Part shown: positions 24,474-33,303 of the stretch, piece after piece | How positions within the stretch are numbered: position 1 is the stretch's first letter | How the letters are laid out: every line of letters starts with the position of its first letter | Assembly (NCBI RefSeq): GCF_015207425.1 | Contig: NZ_JADEWZ010000004.1 | Location: 62,001-126,000 of the forward strand | Length of the DNA stretch: 64,000 nt | Reading direction: 5' to 3' | Source of the DNA: Lusitaniella coriacea LEGE 07157 | GTDB lineage: Bacteria; Cyanobacteriota; Cyanobacteriia; Cyanobacteriales; Spirulinaceae | The notes under the pieces: model-generated | The model's input: the letters and a program-made list of their open reading frames with translations, nothing else | Told to the model about the DNA's origin: nothing | Databases searched by the model: none | Translations under genes and position numbers: made by a program

Positions 24474-25742
24474 ATGACAGATTGGCAGGTTGTGAACGGT
24501 GGGGTAACAGCACCAAGAGGCTATCGAGCCGCAGGAATTGCAGCAGGATTAAAACCATCTGGCGCGCCCGACTTAGCATTAATTTTATCGGAAACCGACG
24601 CGATCGCGGCGGGCGTATTCACCACCAGTCAAGTCCGCGCCGCCTGCGTGGACTATTGCCGCCGTCGCCTCAACAAAAGAGCCAGCACCCGCGCTATCCT
24701 CTGTAACGCAGGACAAGCCAATGCGGGAACCGGAAAACAAGGCGTACAAGACGCAAAAGAAACCGCACAACTCCTCGCCCAAGAACTGCTCATCGATCCT
24801 CAAGATATCCTCCTGGCATCAACAGGAGTGATAGGACAGCGAATGAAAATGGAAGCCTTTCGTGCCGGAATTCCCCGATTAGTTACAGCCGCTTCCCAAG
24901 AAGGGGGAGACGCTGCCGCCCAAGCCATCATCACCACCGATTTAGTCCCCAAGTCCATCGCCCTAGAAACCCCCATAGAAGGTCGTCCAGTGCGCATTGG
25001 CGGCATGGCAAAAGGGTCGGGGATGATTCATCCCAACATGGCAACCCTGCTCGCATTTGTCACCTGCGATGCCTTGGTTTCAACCGCCCTCTGGCAAAAA
25101 ATGCTCAATCGCGCAGCCCAAAGAAGTTTCAATCAAATTACCGTTGATGGGGACACCAGCACCAACGACACCCTGATTGCCCTCGCCAACGGTCAATCCC
25201 GCACCACTGCGATTACCGAAATGGGCCCTGAAGCCGAAAAATTAGAGGCAATGCTCACAGAAGTCTGTCAGTATCTTGCCAAAGCTATCGCGCGGGATGG
25301 AGAAGGGGCAACCTGTTTGATTGAAGTCCAAGTCTCCGGCGCACCCAACGAACAAGCCGCCTGCCAAGTCGCCAAAACCATCGTCGGTTCCTCCCTCGTC
25401 AAATCCGCGATTTTTGGGCGAGATCCCAATTGGGGGCGAATTGCCGCCGCCGCCGGACGTGCGGGCGTTCCCTTTGAACCTGAACGCTTGCAAATTCGTC
25501 TGGGGAACTTTTTACTCATGGATAACGGTCAACCCTTACCCTTTGACCGCCAAGCCGCCAGCGATTACCTCAAGCAAGTTGCCGCCGAATCTTCCCTCGA
25601 ACAAGAGGGTCAATCGATGCAGCGTCGCGATAATCCCGTCATCATTGCCGTGGATTTGGGCGACGGTTCGGGAACGGGGAAAGCCTGGGGCTGCGACCTC
25701 AGTTATGATTACGTTAAAATCAACGCTGAGTACACCACTTAG
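24474..25742 (+). CDS. argJ: Bifunctional glutamate N-acetyltransferase / amino-acid acetyltransferase ArgJ
   Basis: Arginine biosynthesis enzyme that transfers acetyl groups from N-acetylornithine to glutamate. The 422-residue precursor self-cleaves before Thr 191 in the KGSGMIHPNMATLLAF motif. That Thr becomes the N-terminal nucleophile of the beta chain. Also seen: GVTAPRGYRAAGIAAGLKP at the start, GVFTTSQVRAA, the oxyanion-hole STGVIG, TVDGDTSTNDT and the family end DYVKINAEYTT. The ribosome site GAGGAG is 7-8 bases from ATG 24474. It stands alone, next to a TnpB element that is transcribed away from it. Confidence 0.96.
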   Translation: MTDWQVVNGGVTAPRGYRAAGIAAGLKPSGAPDLALILSETDAIAAGVFTTSQVRAACVDYCRRRLNKRASTRAILCNAGQANAGTGKQGVQDAKETAQLLAQELLIDPQDILLASTGVIGQRMKMEAFRAGIPRLVTAASQEGGDAAAQAIITTDLVPKSIALETPIEGRPVRIGGMAKGSGMIHPNMATLLAFVTCDALVSTALWQKMLNRAAQRSFNQITVDGDTSTNDTLIALANGQSRTTAITEMGPEAEKLEAMLTEVCQYLAKAIARDGEGATCLIEVQVSGAPNEQAACQVAKTIVGSSLVKSAIFGRDPNWGRIAAAAGRAGVPFEPERLQIRLGNFLLMDNGQPLPFDRQAASDYLKQVAAESSLEQEGQSMQRRDNPVIIAVDLGDGSGTGKAWGCDLSYDYVKINAEYTT

Positions 25743-25814
25743 AGTTAGCAGAAATTCTCGGCAAAAGAGAGATTGTTCGGATTTGTGCCAAATCCATAGC
25801 CACATTAGGGAATA

Positions 25815-25842
25815 GCCGAGGAAAACTCATTGGGTTTTCGGC
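25815..25842 (+). terminator. Possible stem-loop downstream of argJ
   Basis: GCCG and AAAAC on the left pair with GTTTT and CGGC on the right, with a 3-base bulge and a short loop, about 70 bases after the argJ stop. No T run follows. Weak candidate for a transcript end. Confidence 0.3.
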
Positions 25843-25991
25843 GCTTCACCTCACCCAATAGAAAATTGCGATAAGCTAAAACGTATTTCAATCGCGTTTT
25901 CTCACACCCCACACCCTTTGTCAGGGTTTGGAGGTTATTGTCATAAATTCCGGATAACTTCAACCCATAGCAAATTCATTAAATAACAAAC

Positions 25992-27104
25992 ATGATTAAA
26001 AAATCGGATTTTGTTCTGAATTCTTACATGAAGAGCAACGATTTAAGAGCAACATACCAAATACTCAATACAGTCATTCCCTATGGATTTTTATGGTTTT
26101 TTGCCTGGAAAATGGCTGCTATTTCCATCTGGTTTCTTCCTCCCATTATCCTGTTAATGGTAGCATTTTCAATTCGTTGTTTCTCTTTGATGCATGACTG
26201 CGGACACTATTCTCTGTTTAGTTCCAAAAAAGTCAATCGAATTGTCGGCTTCTTTCTGGGCGTTATCAATGCCATCCCTCAATATCCTTGGTCAAGGGGT
26301 CATGCCTATCACCATAAAAATAATGGGAATTGGGAGGTATATCGAGGCCCTTCTGCATTGATTTCCACCGAGGAATTTGCGAAACTCAGCCCCTTGCACC
26401 GAGGAATATATCAATTGCTTCGGCATCCTTTCATGCTTTTTCCAGGTGGTTTCTTTTATTTAGTAATTAAACCCAGGCTTGCTCTAATTCTTGGGACTGT
26501 CGATTTCATTAAACATTTATTGACTTGTCTCAAACAAGATTTCGGGATGGGTTTATCCGGGATTTTTGCCACCTACAAACCAAAGTATTGGTACACAACG
26601 GCTGAGTTTTGGGATTTACTCTTCAATAATATTTGCGTTGTGGGTAGCTGGGTTTTGTTGAGTCGCTTATTTGGGTTGGGCTTTTTCTGGAGTGTTTACT
26701 CAATCGTCATGACCTGTTCGGCAGCAATATTCATTTGTATTTTCTTTGTTCAGCACAATTTTGAGGGTTCTTATGCCCATAAAACAGAGGGTTGGAACTA
26801 TCTATTAGGTGCGGTTGAAGGGAGTAGCTATCTGAAGTTGCCAGCGATTTTAAATTGGTTTTCTGCCGATATTGCTTACCACAATATTCACCATCTTTCC
26901 GAGCGAATTCCCAATTACAATCTTCGAGCTTGTCATAACGCTAATGCTCACTTGTTATCTAATGTAAAAGTCCTGACAATTCGCGATATTCCAGACTGTT
27001 TCCAGTTTATTCTTTGGGATGCGGCTTCGGATAGTTTGCAATCGATCGAATCATTCAAAAGATCGGAAATCCAAGCCAGTCAGGTGGTTGATTTGAAGGT
27101 ATAG
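25992..27104 (+). CDS. Membrane fatty-acid desaturase family protein
   Basis: A 370-residue integral membrane di-iron enzyme. The three histidine boxes are present: HDCGH (about 73-77), HAYHH (about 107-111) and HNIHH near 300. Four or more hydrophobic helices lie between and after the boxes, as in acyl-lipid and carotenoid-type desaturases. The family introduces double bonds into acyl chains using ferredoxin as electron donor; substrate position cannot be read from sequence, although the spacing resembles the delta-12/omega-3 and DesA-like group. It is preceded by an AT-rich 250-base region and convergent with the DUF58 gene 20 bases away. Confidence 0.85.
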   Translation: MIKKSDFVLNSYMKSNDLRATYQILNTVIPYGFLWFFAWKMAAISIWFLPPIILLMVAFSIRCFSLMHDCGHYSLFSSKKVNRIVGFFLGVINAIPQYPWSRGHAYHHKNNGNWEVYRGPSALISTEEFAKLSPLHRGIYQLLRHPFMLFPGGFFYLVIKPRLALILGTVDFIKHLLTCLKQDFGMGLSGIFATYKPKYWYTTAEFWDLLFNNICVVGSWVLLSRLFGLGFFWSVYSIVMTCSAAIFICIFFVQHNFEGSYAHKTEGWNYLLGAVEGSSYLKLPAILNWFSADIAYHNIHHLSERIPNYNLRACHNANAHLLSNVKVLTIRDIPDCFQFILWDAASDSLQSIESFKRSEIQASQVVDLKV

Positions 27105-27124
27105 CATCAGCTCAAAATCAATCC

Positions 27125-28273
27125 TCACTGTAGAGAACGTTGGAGTTGTGGGGCAAGGGGTTTTTCGAGTTCGACGACAAAGCCGGGAAAATCGGGAGAT
27201 TTTGGCATAGAAACGGCGAGCGAGGGGGAAAAGAGCAACCAACGGCTGTTGGCAGGAAGAGAATTGAGCGCGTCGGGATGGGGAGTCAGCCAAATTAAGG
27301 GTAATGGGGGAATTTCTGCGGTTGTAGGGGTTTCTCCCGGTTGGGTGGCAGCGAGGGTTTCGAGGACAACGCGATTGCCTTGAATTAATCCGGTACTTGC
27401 TGTCCACAGTCTGACTTTCAATTGAGCGCGTCCGGCGTAAAAGTAGAGGGATGCGGCAGCAATGACTGCTTGCTCGAAACAGTCTGCGTCCCAGGTTGCG
27501 GCGGTATCCAAGCAGATTATCAGTTCTTGACCGCTGGTGACGATTTCGAGTTCTCTCACGTAAAATTCCCCCAAACGGGCGCTGGTGCGCCAGTGAATGA
27601 GGCGAGTGGGATCGCCCTGGCGATAGGGGCGCAGGGTGCGGGTAACGCCTTCTGTAGCGGCTTGATAGCGGCGATTGCTGGATGCTTGTACGCTTTCTTC
27701 GCGACCGATGGTATCGACGAGGGGGCAGTGGGCGAGGGGGAGAACTGTGGGGTAAACGATGGCTTTTGCGGCGATCGCGCGATCGCGGCGACACCAAAAC
27801 AAACCCAAGGGAGCTGCGGTTTTCACCTGCACGTCGTGCCAGCGATATACCCCGCGTTTTTGCGCTTCAACGGAGTAGAACCAGCGATGGGTCTTTTGGG
27901 GCGGAATGACCTCGATCGCGTGTTTGGGGGATTCAGAGAGGACGTGGGGCAACCGATCGCAGACTTGTAGGAGGGTTTTTGCGCGATCGGTGGGGTTTTC
28001 AATTTGGAGTTCTAGGGAGAGGCGATCTCCTACACTCACGGGGGCGATGGGGGAACGGCGCACAACCAGGCGAGAGAGGGATTGTGCGGGTAAAATTGCT
28101 CCGAGGATCAATAATCCCGCGATCGCGCCGCTAATGGCATAAAGCCACCCCGCCATCGTATTGGTTGCAGCACCGAAAAAACAAAGGGCAATTCCCCCTA
28201 AAACCAAGCTACCGTACGCCGGAGCAACCCAGCGCGTCTCTAAGTGATTTCTTAAACGATCGATCGCGTTCAT
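27125..28273 (-). CDS. DUF58 domain-containing protein
   Basis: A 382-residue protein. Two hydrophobic helices at 15-65 are followed by an Ig-like beta region (about 70-180) and the DUF58 core with its signature RPYRQGDPTRLIHWRTSAR, then a vWA-like segment (SGQELIICLDTA). DUF58 proteins usually accompany a MoxR AAA ATPase and transglutaminase genes and are thought to help mature metal-dependent enzymes or envelope proteins; no MoxR gene is adjacent here. The ATG at 28273 gives the expected N-terminal membrane hairpin. Confidence 0.88.
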   Translation of the reverse strand: MNAIDRLRNHLETRWVAPAYGSLVLGGIALCFFGAATNTMAGWLYAISGAIAGLLILGAILPAQSLSRLVVRRSPIAPVSVGDRLSLELQIENPTDRAKTLLQVCDRLPHVLSESPKHAIEVIPPQKTHRWFYSVEAQKRGVYRWHDVQVKTAAPLGLFWCRRDRAIAAKAIVYPTVLPLAHCPLVDTIGREESVQASSNRRYQAATEGVTRTLRPYRQGDPTRLIHWRTSARLGEFYVRELEIVTSGQELIICLDTAATWDADCFEQAVIAAASLYFYAGRAQLKVRLWTASTGLIQGNRVVLETLAATQPGETPTTAEIPPLPLIWLTPHPDALNSLPANSRWLLFSPSLAVSMPKSPDFPGFVVELEKPLAPQLQRSLQ

Positions 28274-28332
28274 GACTTAATAACCGATGTGAATTCAGAT
28301 GCAAACCAAGAATAACTATCTGCTTAAAACCG

Positions 28333-28351
28333 AGAACTGTATTGGGGGACT
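28333..28351. terminator. GC-rich hairpin between pentapeptide and DUF58 genes
   Basis: TGGGGG and CCCCCA pair around ACTCGC, about 100 bases downstream of the pentapeptide gene (minus strand). It is embedded in a sequence resembling a common cyanobacterial intergenic repeat (GGGGGACTCGCCCCCCAAAC). It may act as a terminator. Confidence 0.35.
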
Positions 28352-28451
28352 CGCCCCCCAAACCCCCTGCATAAAGGGGTGGCTGGCGAAGGTTTCAAAC
28401 TTTAGAAATAGAGCTTTTATAGGCTTTTTGGGAGAGCTGACAGCTGAGTGC

Positions 28452-29861
28452 TTACAAAACAGAGTCGCTCATACTCACTTCGTTCATTTGCGTTTCGTTC
28501 AAATCTGCATTCACCAACAAAACTTCCCGCAGAATCGCGCCGCGCAAATGAGTTCGCTTGAGTTTGGCTCCTTTCAAGTTAACCCGGAAAAGAAAAGTTT
28601 GACTCAAATCCGCCTCGCTTAAATCTCCCCCTTCCAAATTCACTTGAACCAACTCCGTCTTTCTCAAACTCGCACCGCGCAAATTGACCCCTTGAAGGTC
28701 GGTTTTGGTTAAATCCGCGCCGCGCAAGTCGGCAAAACTCAAATCGGCTTCCTGGAGGTTGGCTCCCGTTAAATCTGCTCCTCGCAAATCCGCACCGCTT
28801 AAATTCGCCTTTCTCAAATTGGCACGGGTGAAGTCTGCTTGACGCAAATCCGACGCGATCGCGCTACACTTGCTCCCGATAATTCCGGTTAAATCCGCTT
28901 CCCGTAAATCGATGCCGTTCAGTTGTGCCGTCCTTAAATTCGCCTTTCTCAAATTGGCGCGGGAGAGGTCTGCGTGCGCCAGCGCGATCGCGCTCAAGTT
29001 AGAACGGCTCAAATTCGCACCGCGCAAATCCACGCCGTTTAAAGCCAAACCGCTCAGATGTGAGCCTTGCATCGTCACCCCCGGCGCAATGAGATACGCC
29101 CCGAACTGAGTGGGGTCGAATCCAGAGGGAAAGAGGGTTTTTAGGGTATAAATCGCGTTGGTGAGAGAAACGTCAATCAGGTTAGATTCCTGTAAATTCG
29201 CATCGCTGAGATTCGCGCGGGATAGATTGGCTTCTTCTAAATTCGTTCCGGTCAAAACGGCGCGAGTTAGGTTGCTCTCTCGCAAATCTGCCCCTTTTAG
29301 CTCCGCATCGCTGATATCTGCCCCTGTCAAGTTGAGTCCTCGCAACGACGTTCCCGGTGCGAGCAAATACGCGCCCAATTGAGCGAGATCGACCGACGCA
29401 TCGACAATTGTGCGGTGGCTGTAGAGCGCGCCTTTTAATAAAGCATCTTTTAGTTGGGCTTCCCGCAAATCCGCACCACTCAGATTCGCTCCGGCGAGTT
29501 GAGTTTGCGCTAAGTTGACGCTAATCATATTCGCTTTGAGAAAATTAGTCGCCCTCAGATCCGCGTGGGTTAACTCCGTACCGATTAAGCTGCTTTCTCT
29601 TAAATTTGCACCGCGAAGGTTGGCGTGGCTTAAGTTGGCAAGGTTGAGGAAGGTTTTTGCCATCAAAGCTTCTTCAAGGTTCGCGTTGCTCAAATTGGTG
29701 TCAACCAAATCTGCGTAGTGAAGAACGGCTTTTTGTAAGTTTGCACCGCTCAGATCGACACCTCTAAGATTGACTCCTTTGAGTTCTGCGCCGGCTAAAT
29801 TCGCGCCTTTCAAATTGCGTTCTCTTAGGTTATGGCGGTTGACGGATTCGCTTACATTCAT
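28452..29861 (-). CDS. Pentapeptide-repeat protein
   Basis: A 469-residue protein made almost wholly of A(D/N)LXX pentapeptides (for example LRGANL, LSGADL, LRKANL), which fold as a right-handed quadrilateral beta-helix. Two non-repeat inserts of about 30 residues are homologous to each other: one contains LAQLGAYLLAPGTSLRGL and the other TQFGAYLIAPGVTMQGS, so an internal duplication made the protein. There is no signal peptide or membrane segment, so it is cytoplasmic. Function unknown, as for most cyanobacterial pentapeptide proteins. Confidence 0.93.
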   Translation of the reverse strand: MNVSESVNRHNLRERNLKGANLAGAELKGVNLRGVDLSGANLQKAVLHYADLVDTNLSNANLEEALMAKTFLNLANLSHANLRGANLRESSLIGTELTHADLRATNFLKANMISVNLAQTQLAGANLSGADLREAQLKDALLKGALYSHRTIVDASVDLAQLGAYLLAPGTSLRGLNLTGADISDAELKGADLRESNLTRAVLTGTNLEEANLSRANLSDANLQESNLIDVSLTNAIYTLKTLFPSGFDPTQFGAYLIAPGVTMQGSHLSGLALNGVDLRGANLSRSNLSAIALAHADLSRANLRKANLRTAQLNGIDLREADLTGIIGSKCSAIASDLRQADFTRANLRKANLSGADLRGADLTGANLQEADLSFADLRGADLTKTDLQGVNLRGASLRKTELVQVNLEGGDLSEADLSQTFLFRVNLKGAKLKRTHLRGAILREVLLVNADLNETQMNEVSMSDSVL

Positions 29862-30040
29862 CGATTTAGTATTTCCTTTTGGGGCGATTTGAAAAATTAT
29901 AGATTTAAGGCAAAGGGGTGCTTCTTGACCGGAAAAATCGTTTCGTTAATTATCCCAAAGCCAATGGTGCATGGGAGATGACAAGGTTTTCTACCTTATC
30001 CAATCCCGTAAGAAGCTGAAAGCTAAATACTTACAAAACT

Positions 30041-31273
30041 TTAACTCAAGAATAAGAAAACCGCTTGCAGCAAACCAATGACAAACCCCAGAAAACCGCC
30101 TAAATTGACAATGGCTTGCAATTCGCTTTTAACAATGGTTTGAATTGTGGATTCGAGATGTTCTGGAGAAGTTGCCCGAATGCGCTCGACAATCACGCGA
30201 TCGATCGAAAGGATGGGAATAATTTGGGCGATAATTTTTTCGAGGTCTTGTTCGAGATAGCGCTCTAAGACTAATGCGAGTTCTTGGCTGACGACTTCAA
30301 GGGAAGTGGTAACGACGGTGGAGGTTCGCAGGCGACCGATGATTAAGATGGCGACGCGCTTCCAGTCAATCGATTGACCCAATCCTTGGAACAGGTCAAC
30401 GCCTTTGTCTTGGAGGTAGTGGCGCACGGATTCGCGGGTGCTTTTGCGCAACTGGCGAACGGTGGAGACGGGGAGATTTTGCAGGGAGAGGTTGAGCAGC
30501 CAACGGCGAATGCGATCGCGGATTTCTAAGGATAAAATTAATTCTTGCAGGCGAGCGTTAGCAATCTCTTTATCGTCTAAGCAGAAGGTGCGCAAGCGCA
30601 GGAGGGAGTTACGCAGTCCGAATAAATTGGCAACCACCCAATAGGTTCCGCTCGATTTTGCCCGAAAGCCTTCATCAATGACTTGAATATTGCGATCGGT
30701 GAGAAAATCAACGATCGCTTGGCGCAGGACATCGGGGGAAAGGACGACTTCCAGGAGCCAATCTGCGAGTTTGCGCGCTTGGAAGTCGTTGAGCTGAAAT
30801 TCCAGGAGGACGCGATCGAAGATTTGGTTAATTTGAACTTCGAGGAAATCTTCCCGACGTGCCAAGACTTTGAGCAATCGAGGGAGAGATTCGCCGAAGA
30901 GATCGTGGAGGATGTCGCCGAGAACTTTGGCGGTTTTTTGTTCGCGATCGGCTTGAATTTGATCTAAGGCTAGACTGAGTAGCCATAATAGCGCCGCTTC
31001 GACTCGCTCTGGTTGCAGCAATCGTCGGGCTAGGTTTTGCAGTTCTCCCGGCGTGAGCAAAGACCCCATAATTGTATCGGAAACGCGCTGCGCCAGACGC
31101 TCTTGGTTGCGAGGAATTAGACCGGGCGTAAAGGGAAGACGACGCTTACCGAGATAGAGGGCTTTATAGGGGCGAAAGAGCATTTTTATGGCTATATCGT
31201 TGGTGAAATAGCCAATAATTCCGCCTGCGAGGGGAGGAATTATGAGAATCGAGAGGGTTGATAAGTCCAGCAA
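30041..31273 (-). CDS. DUF445 family membrane protein
   Basis: A 410-residue protein. Hydrophobic helices are at the very start ([20 protein letters not shown]) and the very end ([19 protein letters not shown]). Between them lies a long helical region with the family motifs [20 protein letters not shown] and [17 protein letters not shown]445/YheB proteins are membrane proteins of unknown function. The only start fitting the frame is TTG at 31273, since no upstream ATG or GTG occurs in frame. It lies 86 bases downstream of menG in the same direction and may be cotranscribed. Confidence 0.85.
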   Translation of the reverse strand: MLDLSTLSILIIPPLAGGIIGYFTNDIAIKMLFRPYKALYLGKRRLPFTPGLIPRNQERLAQRVSDTIMGSLLTPGELQNLARRLLQPERVEAALLWLLSLALDQIQADREQKTAKVLGDILHDLFGESLPRLLKVLARREDFLEVQINQIFDRVLLEFQLNDFQARKLADWLLEVVLSPDVLRQAIVDFLTDRNIQVIDEGFRAKSSGTYWVVANLFGLRNSLLRLRTFCLDDKEIANARLQELILSLEIRDRIRRWLLNLSLQNLPVSTVRQLRKSTRESVRHYLQDKGVDLFQGLGQSIDWKRVAILIIGRLRTSTVVTTSLEVVSQELALVLERYLEQDLEKIIAQIIPILSIDRVIVERIRATSPEHLESTIQTIVKSELQAIVNLGGFLGFVIGLLQAVFLFLS

Positions 31274-31359
31274 GGTTGCAATCGCGTAACGATATGGGCA
31301 GAAGATAAGTTTTTACCGATCCACTATATTTATTATTCCCGTTCTCAGACCCTGATTCC

Positions 31360-32061
31360 CTACTTTTTTAAAACTAAAATTCCCATCATTCCTCCCGCAA
31401 TTGGGTAATGGGTTGCGGCTGAAAAGCCAACTTCTTTTGCTAAATGGACTTGTTGGCTGCCTTTGGGAAAGCGCTCTAAACTTGGGGCAATATAAGCGTA
31501 GTCTTCTTTCAAACCGAGGTTCTGGGCGGTGGGAACGACAACGGTATCGAGATACCACTGTTGAAAAAGGTTGAGCCAAGAGTGTTCGGGGTGATTGAAG
31601 TCGAGAAGGGCTGCTTTTGCTTGGGGTTTGAGAACCCGGTGCAATTCTTGCAATCCGCGAGGAATATCGGTCAGGTTGCGCAAGCCGTAACCCATTGTGG
31701 CACAGTCGAAGGCGCGATCGCGGAAGGGTAAATTGAGGGCATCTCCTTCAACCCAATCCAGGGAGAGTAAGGGATAGCGCCTGAAGGCTCGCTGTCGCGC
31801 GATCGCCAATTGAGCGCTAGAAAAGTCCAACCCTGTCACCCGCCCGGTTTTCCCCACTTTTCGCGCCAGAAGCATGGCTAAATCTCCACTCCCGCAGCAA
31901 ATATCCAATCCCACATCCCCCCATTTTGGCTCGATCCAGTTAATTGCCATTTGTTTCCAAATTCGATGCAACCCCAAACTCAAACCCTGATTGAGTTGGT
32001 CGTAGACGGGGGCAATTCGGTTAAAAAGCGCCTGGATTTCCGAAGCGGAAGGGGAAGTCAT
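31360..32061 (-). CDS. menG: Demethylphylloquinone/demethylmenaquinone methyltransferase
   Basis: SAM-dependent methyltransferase of the UbiE/MenG family, which in cyanobacteria methylates the ring in phylloquinone biosynthesis, the secondary acceptor of photosystem I. From ATG 32061 the product is 233 residues: FNRIAPVYDQLNQGLSLG, then the SAM-binding GLDICCGSGDLAMLLA, VEGDALNLPF and CATMGYGLRNL. An upstream in-frame start at 32136 is rejected because the extra 25 residues are encoded by the GAAGGCAGAAGGCAGAAGG microsatellite. The DUF445 gene follows. Confidence 0.92.
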   Translation of the reverse strand: MTSPSASEIQALFNRIAPVYDQLNQGLSLGLHRIWKQMAINWIEPKWGDVGLDICCGSGDLAMLLARKVGKTGRVTGLDFSSAQLAIARQRAFRRYPLLSLDWVEGDALNLPFRDRAFDCATMGYGLRNLTDIPRGLQELHRVLKPQAKAALLDFNHPEHSWLNLFQQWYLDTVVVPTAQNLGLKEDYAYIAPSLERFPKGSQQVHLAKEVGFSAATHYPIAGGMMGILVLKK

Positions 32062-32081
32062 TTCAGTTAACAGTGAAGGTA

Positions 32082-32107
32082 GAAGGCAGAAGGCAGAAGG
32101 CAGAAGG
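32082..32107. repeat. Microsatellite of AGAAGGC units
   Basis: About three tandem copies of a 7-8 base AGAAGGC(A)-type unit lie just upstream of the menG start, in the leader. They account for the spurious N-terminal extension of the menG reading frame. Confidence 0.7.
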
Positions 32108-32219
32108 ATTAGTATCTCCGTGTCATCGTATCTCAAAAAAGTTCCCCCAGCTCCCCCAGCTTCCTCTGCTCCCCACTCTCTCCACCTTTACCCAATAGGT
32201 AATTGAGGTAATCAATCAT

Positions 32220-33164
32220 CTAGGCGTTCGTTGCAATTAATTTCAGCGCAACTCCCAAATGTTGTGCGGAGAGGTGAATTAATTTGAGTTCCTGTTCGAG
32301 ATTCGTGCTTTTTTGCCATTGTAAAGACAGGACGGCGAGAACCTCTTTTTGATAGACGGCGGGGACGACCAGATGCAATTGCAAACCGGAACTTTGATAC
32401 GCCTCAGCGCCTTCTGGGGGAGGGTTTGAAGCGGAGTTCGTCCAGGCGCGGATTTCCCCAGACGCGATCGCGTCCTTGACAAAAGGATCGGACTCTAGGG
32501 CAATGGGGAGGGTTTCAGAACTCGAATAACGACCCAACTCCCCTACTAGCGCTCCATCCTTAACCGCCTGAAGCACGCAGCCATCCCCATTAAAACACTG
32601 ACCGATCGCCGTTGCGAGAGGTTCTAATGCAGACTCAATCCTTTGATATTCTTGAGTAATTTGGACGATAGTTGCACTCAGTTGAATTTGCTGTTGTGCG
32701 AGGTTTAACTCCTCTGTACGTTGTTTGAGCAAATCGTAGGTTTCCGCCGCGCGATCGACCACCGCCTTCAATTCATTGGGGTCCCAAGGCTTGGTAATGT
32801 ATTTATAAACCTGACCGGAATTAATCGCTTCGACCAAATCCTCAACATCCGTAAACCCAGTCAAAATAATGCGAACTGTATCGGGGAATTGGGGAACCGT
32901 TTGACTGAGAAATTCCGTCCCCTTCATTTCAGGCATTCGCTGGTCGGAAATAATGACCGCCACTTCCCCTTCTTCAGAGAGAACTTCAAGCGCCTGCATC
33001 CCACTATCCGCTTTGTACACGCGGAAGTCTCGCCGAAACGTGCGGTAGAGCAAATCGAGATTATCTGGCTCGTCATCTACCACCAACATTTTCGGTTTCT
33101 TGCGTCGATCGATGTTTTTTAATTGTTGGGTCACACTATCAAAATCTAAAAGAGAATTACTCAT
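32220..33164 (-). CDS. Response regulator with REC and GAF-like domains
   Basis: A 314-residue protein from ATG 33164 (a TTG 36 bases upstream is in frame but unlikely). The REC domain (about 24-145) has the acidic pair in LVVDDEPDN, the phospho-acceptor Asp in VIISDQRMPEMKG, Thr in ILTGFTD and Lys in YITKPWDP. This closely resembles RpfG-type receivers with a KPWD motif. A coiled-coil linker (about 150-185) leads to a GAF-like sensor domain (about 190-310) instead of an HD-GYP or DNA-binding output. Its partner kinase is not adjacent. Confidence 0.88.
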   Translation of the reverse strand: MSNSLLDFDSVTQQLKNIDRRKKPKMLVVDDEPDNLDLLYRTFRRDFRVYKADSGMQALEVLSEEGEVAVIISDQRMPEMKGTEFLSQTVPQFPDTVRIILTGFTDVEDLVEAINSGQVYKYITKPWDPNELKAVVDRAAETYDLLKQRTEELNLAQQQIQLSATIVQITQEYQRIESALEPLATAIGQCFNGDGCVLQAVKDGALVGELGRYSSSETLPIALESDPFVKDAIASGEIRAWTNSASNPPPEGAEAYQSSGLQLHLVVPAVYQKEVLAVLSLQWQKSTNLEQELKLIHLSAQHLGVALKLIATNA

Positions 33165-33303
33165 AATAATATCAACAGCGCTTGATTGAAATTGAGACAA
33201 AAATAAATTTGGTATATTTCTGGGGGGAATTTTGAGGGCAAACGCAATTTCACCGATCGCGCAGCAAAACTCCTAATGCGTGAAATTAAGGGTTCTCTCA
33301 TCT

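Noticed and set aside
30438-30967. Plus-strand frames within the DUF445 gene
   Set aside because: Antisense frames in a well-supported gene, without start signals or recognisable products.
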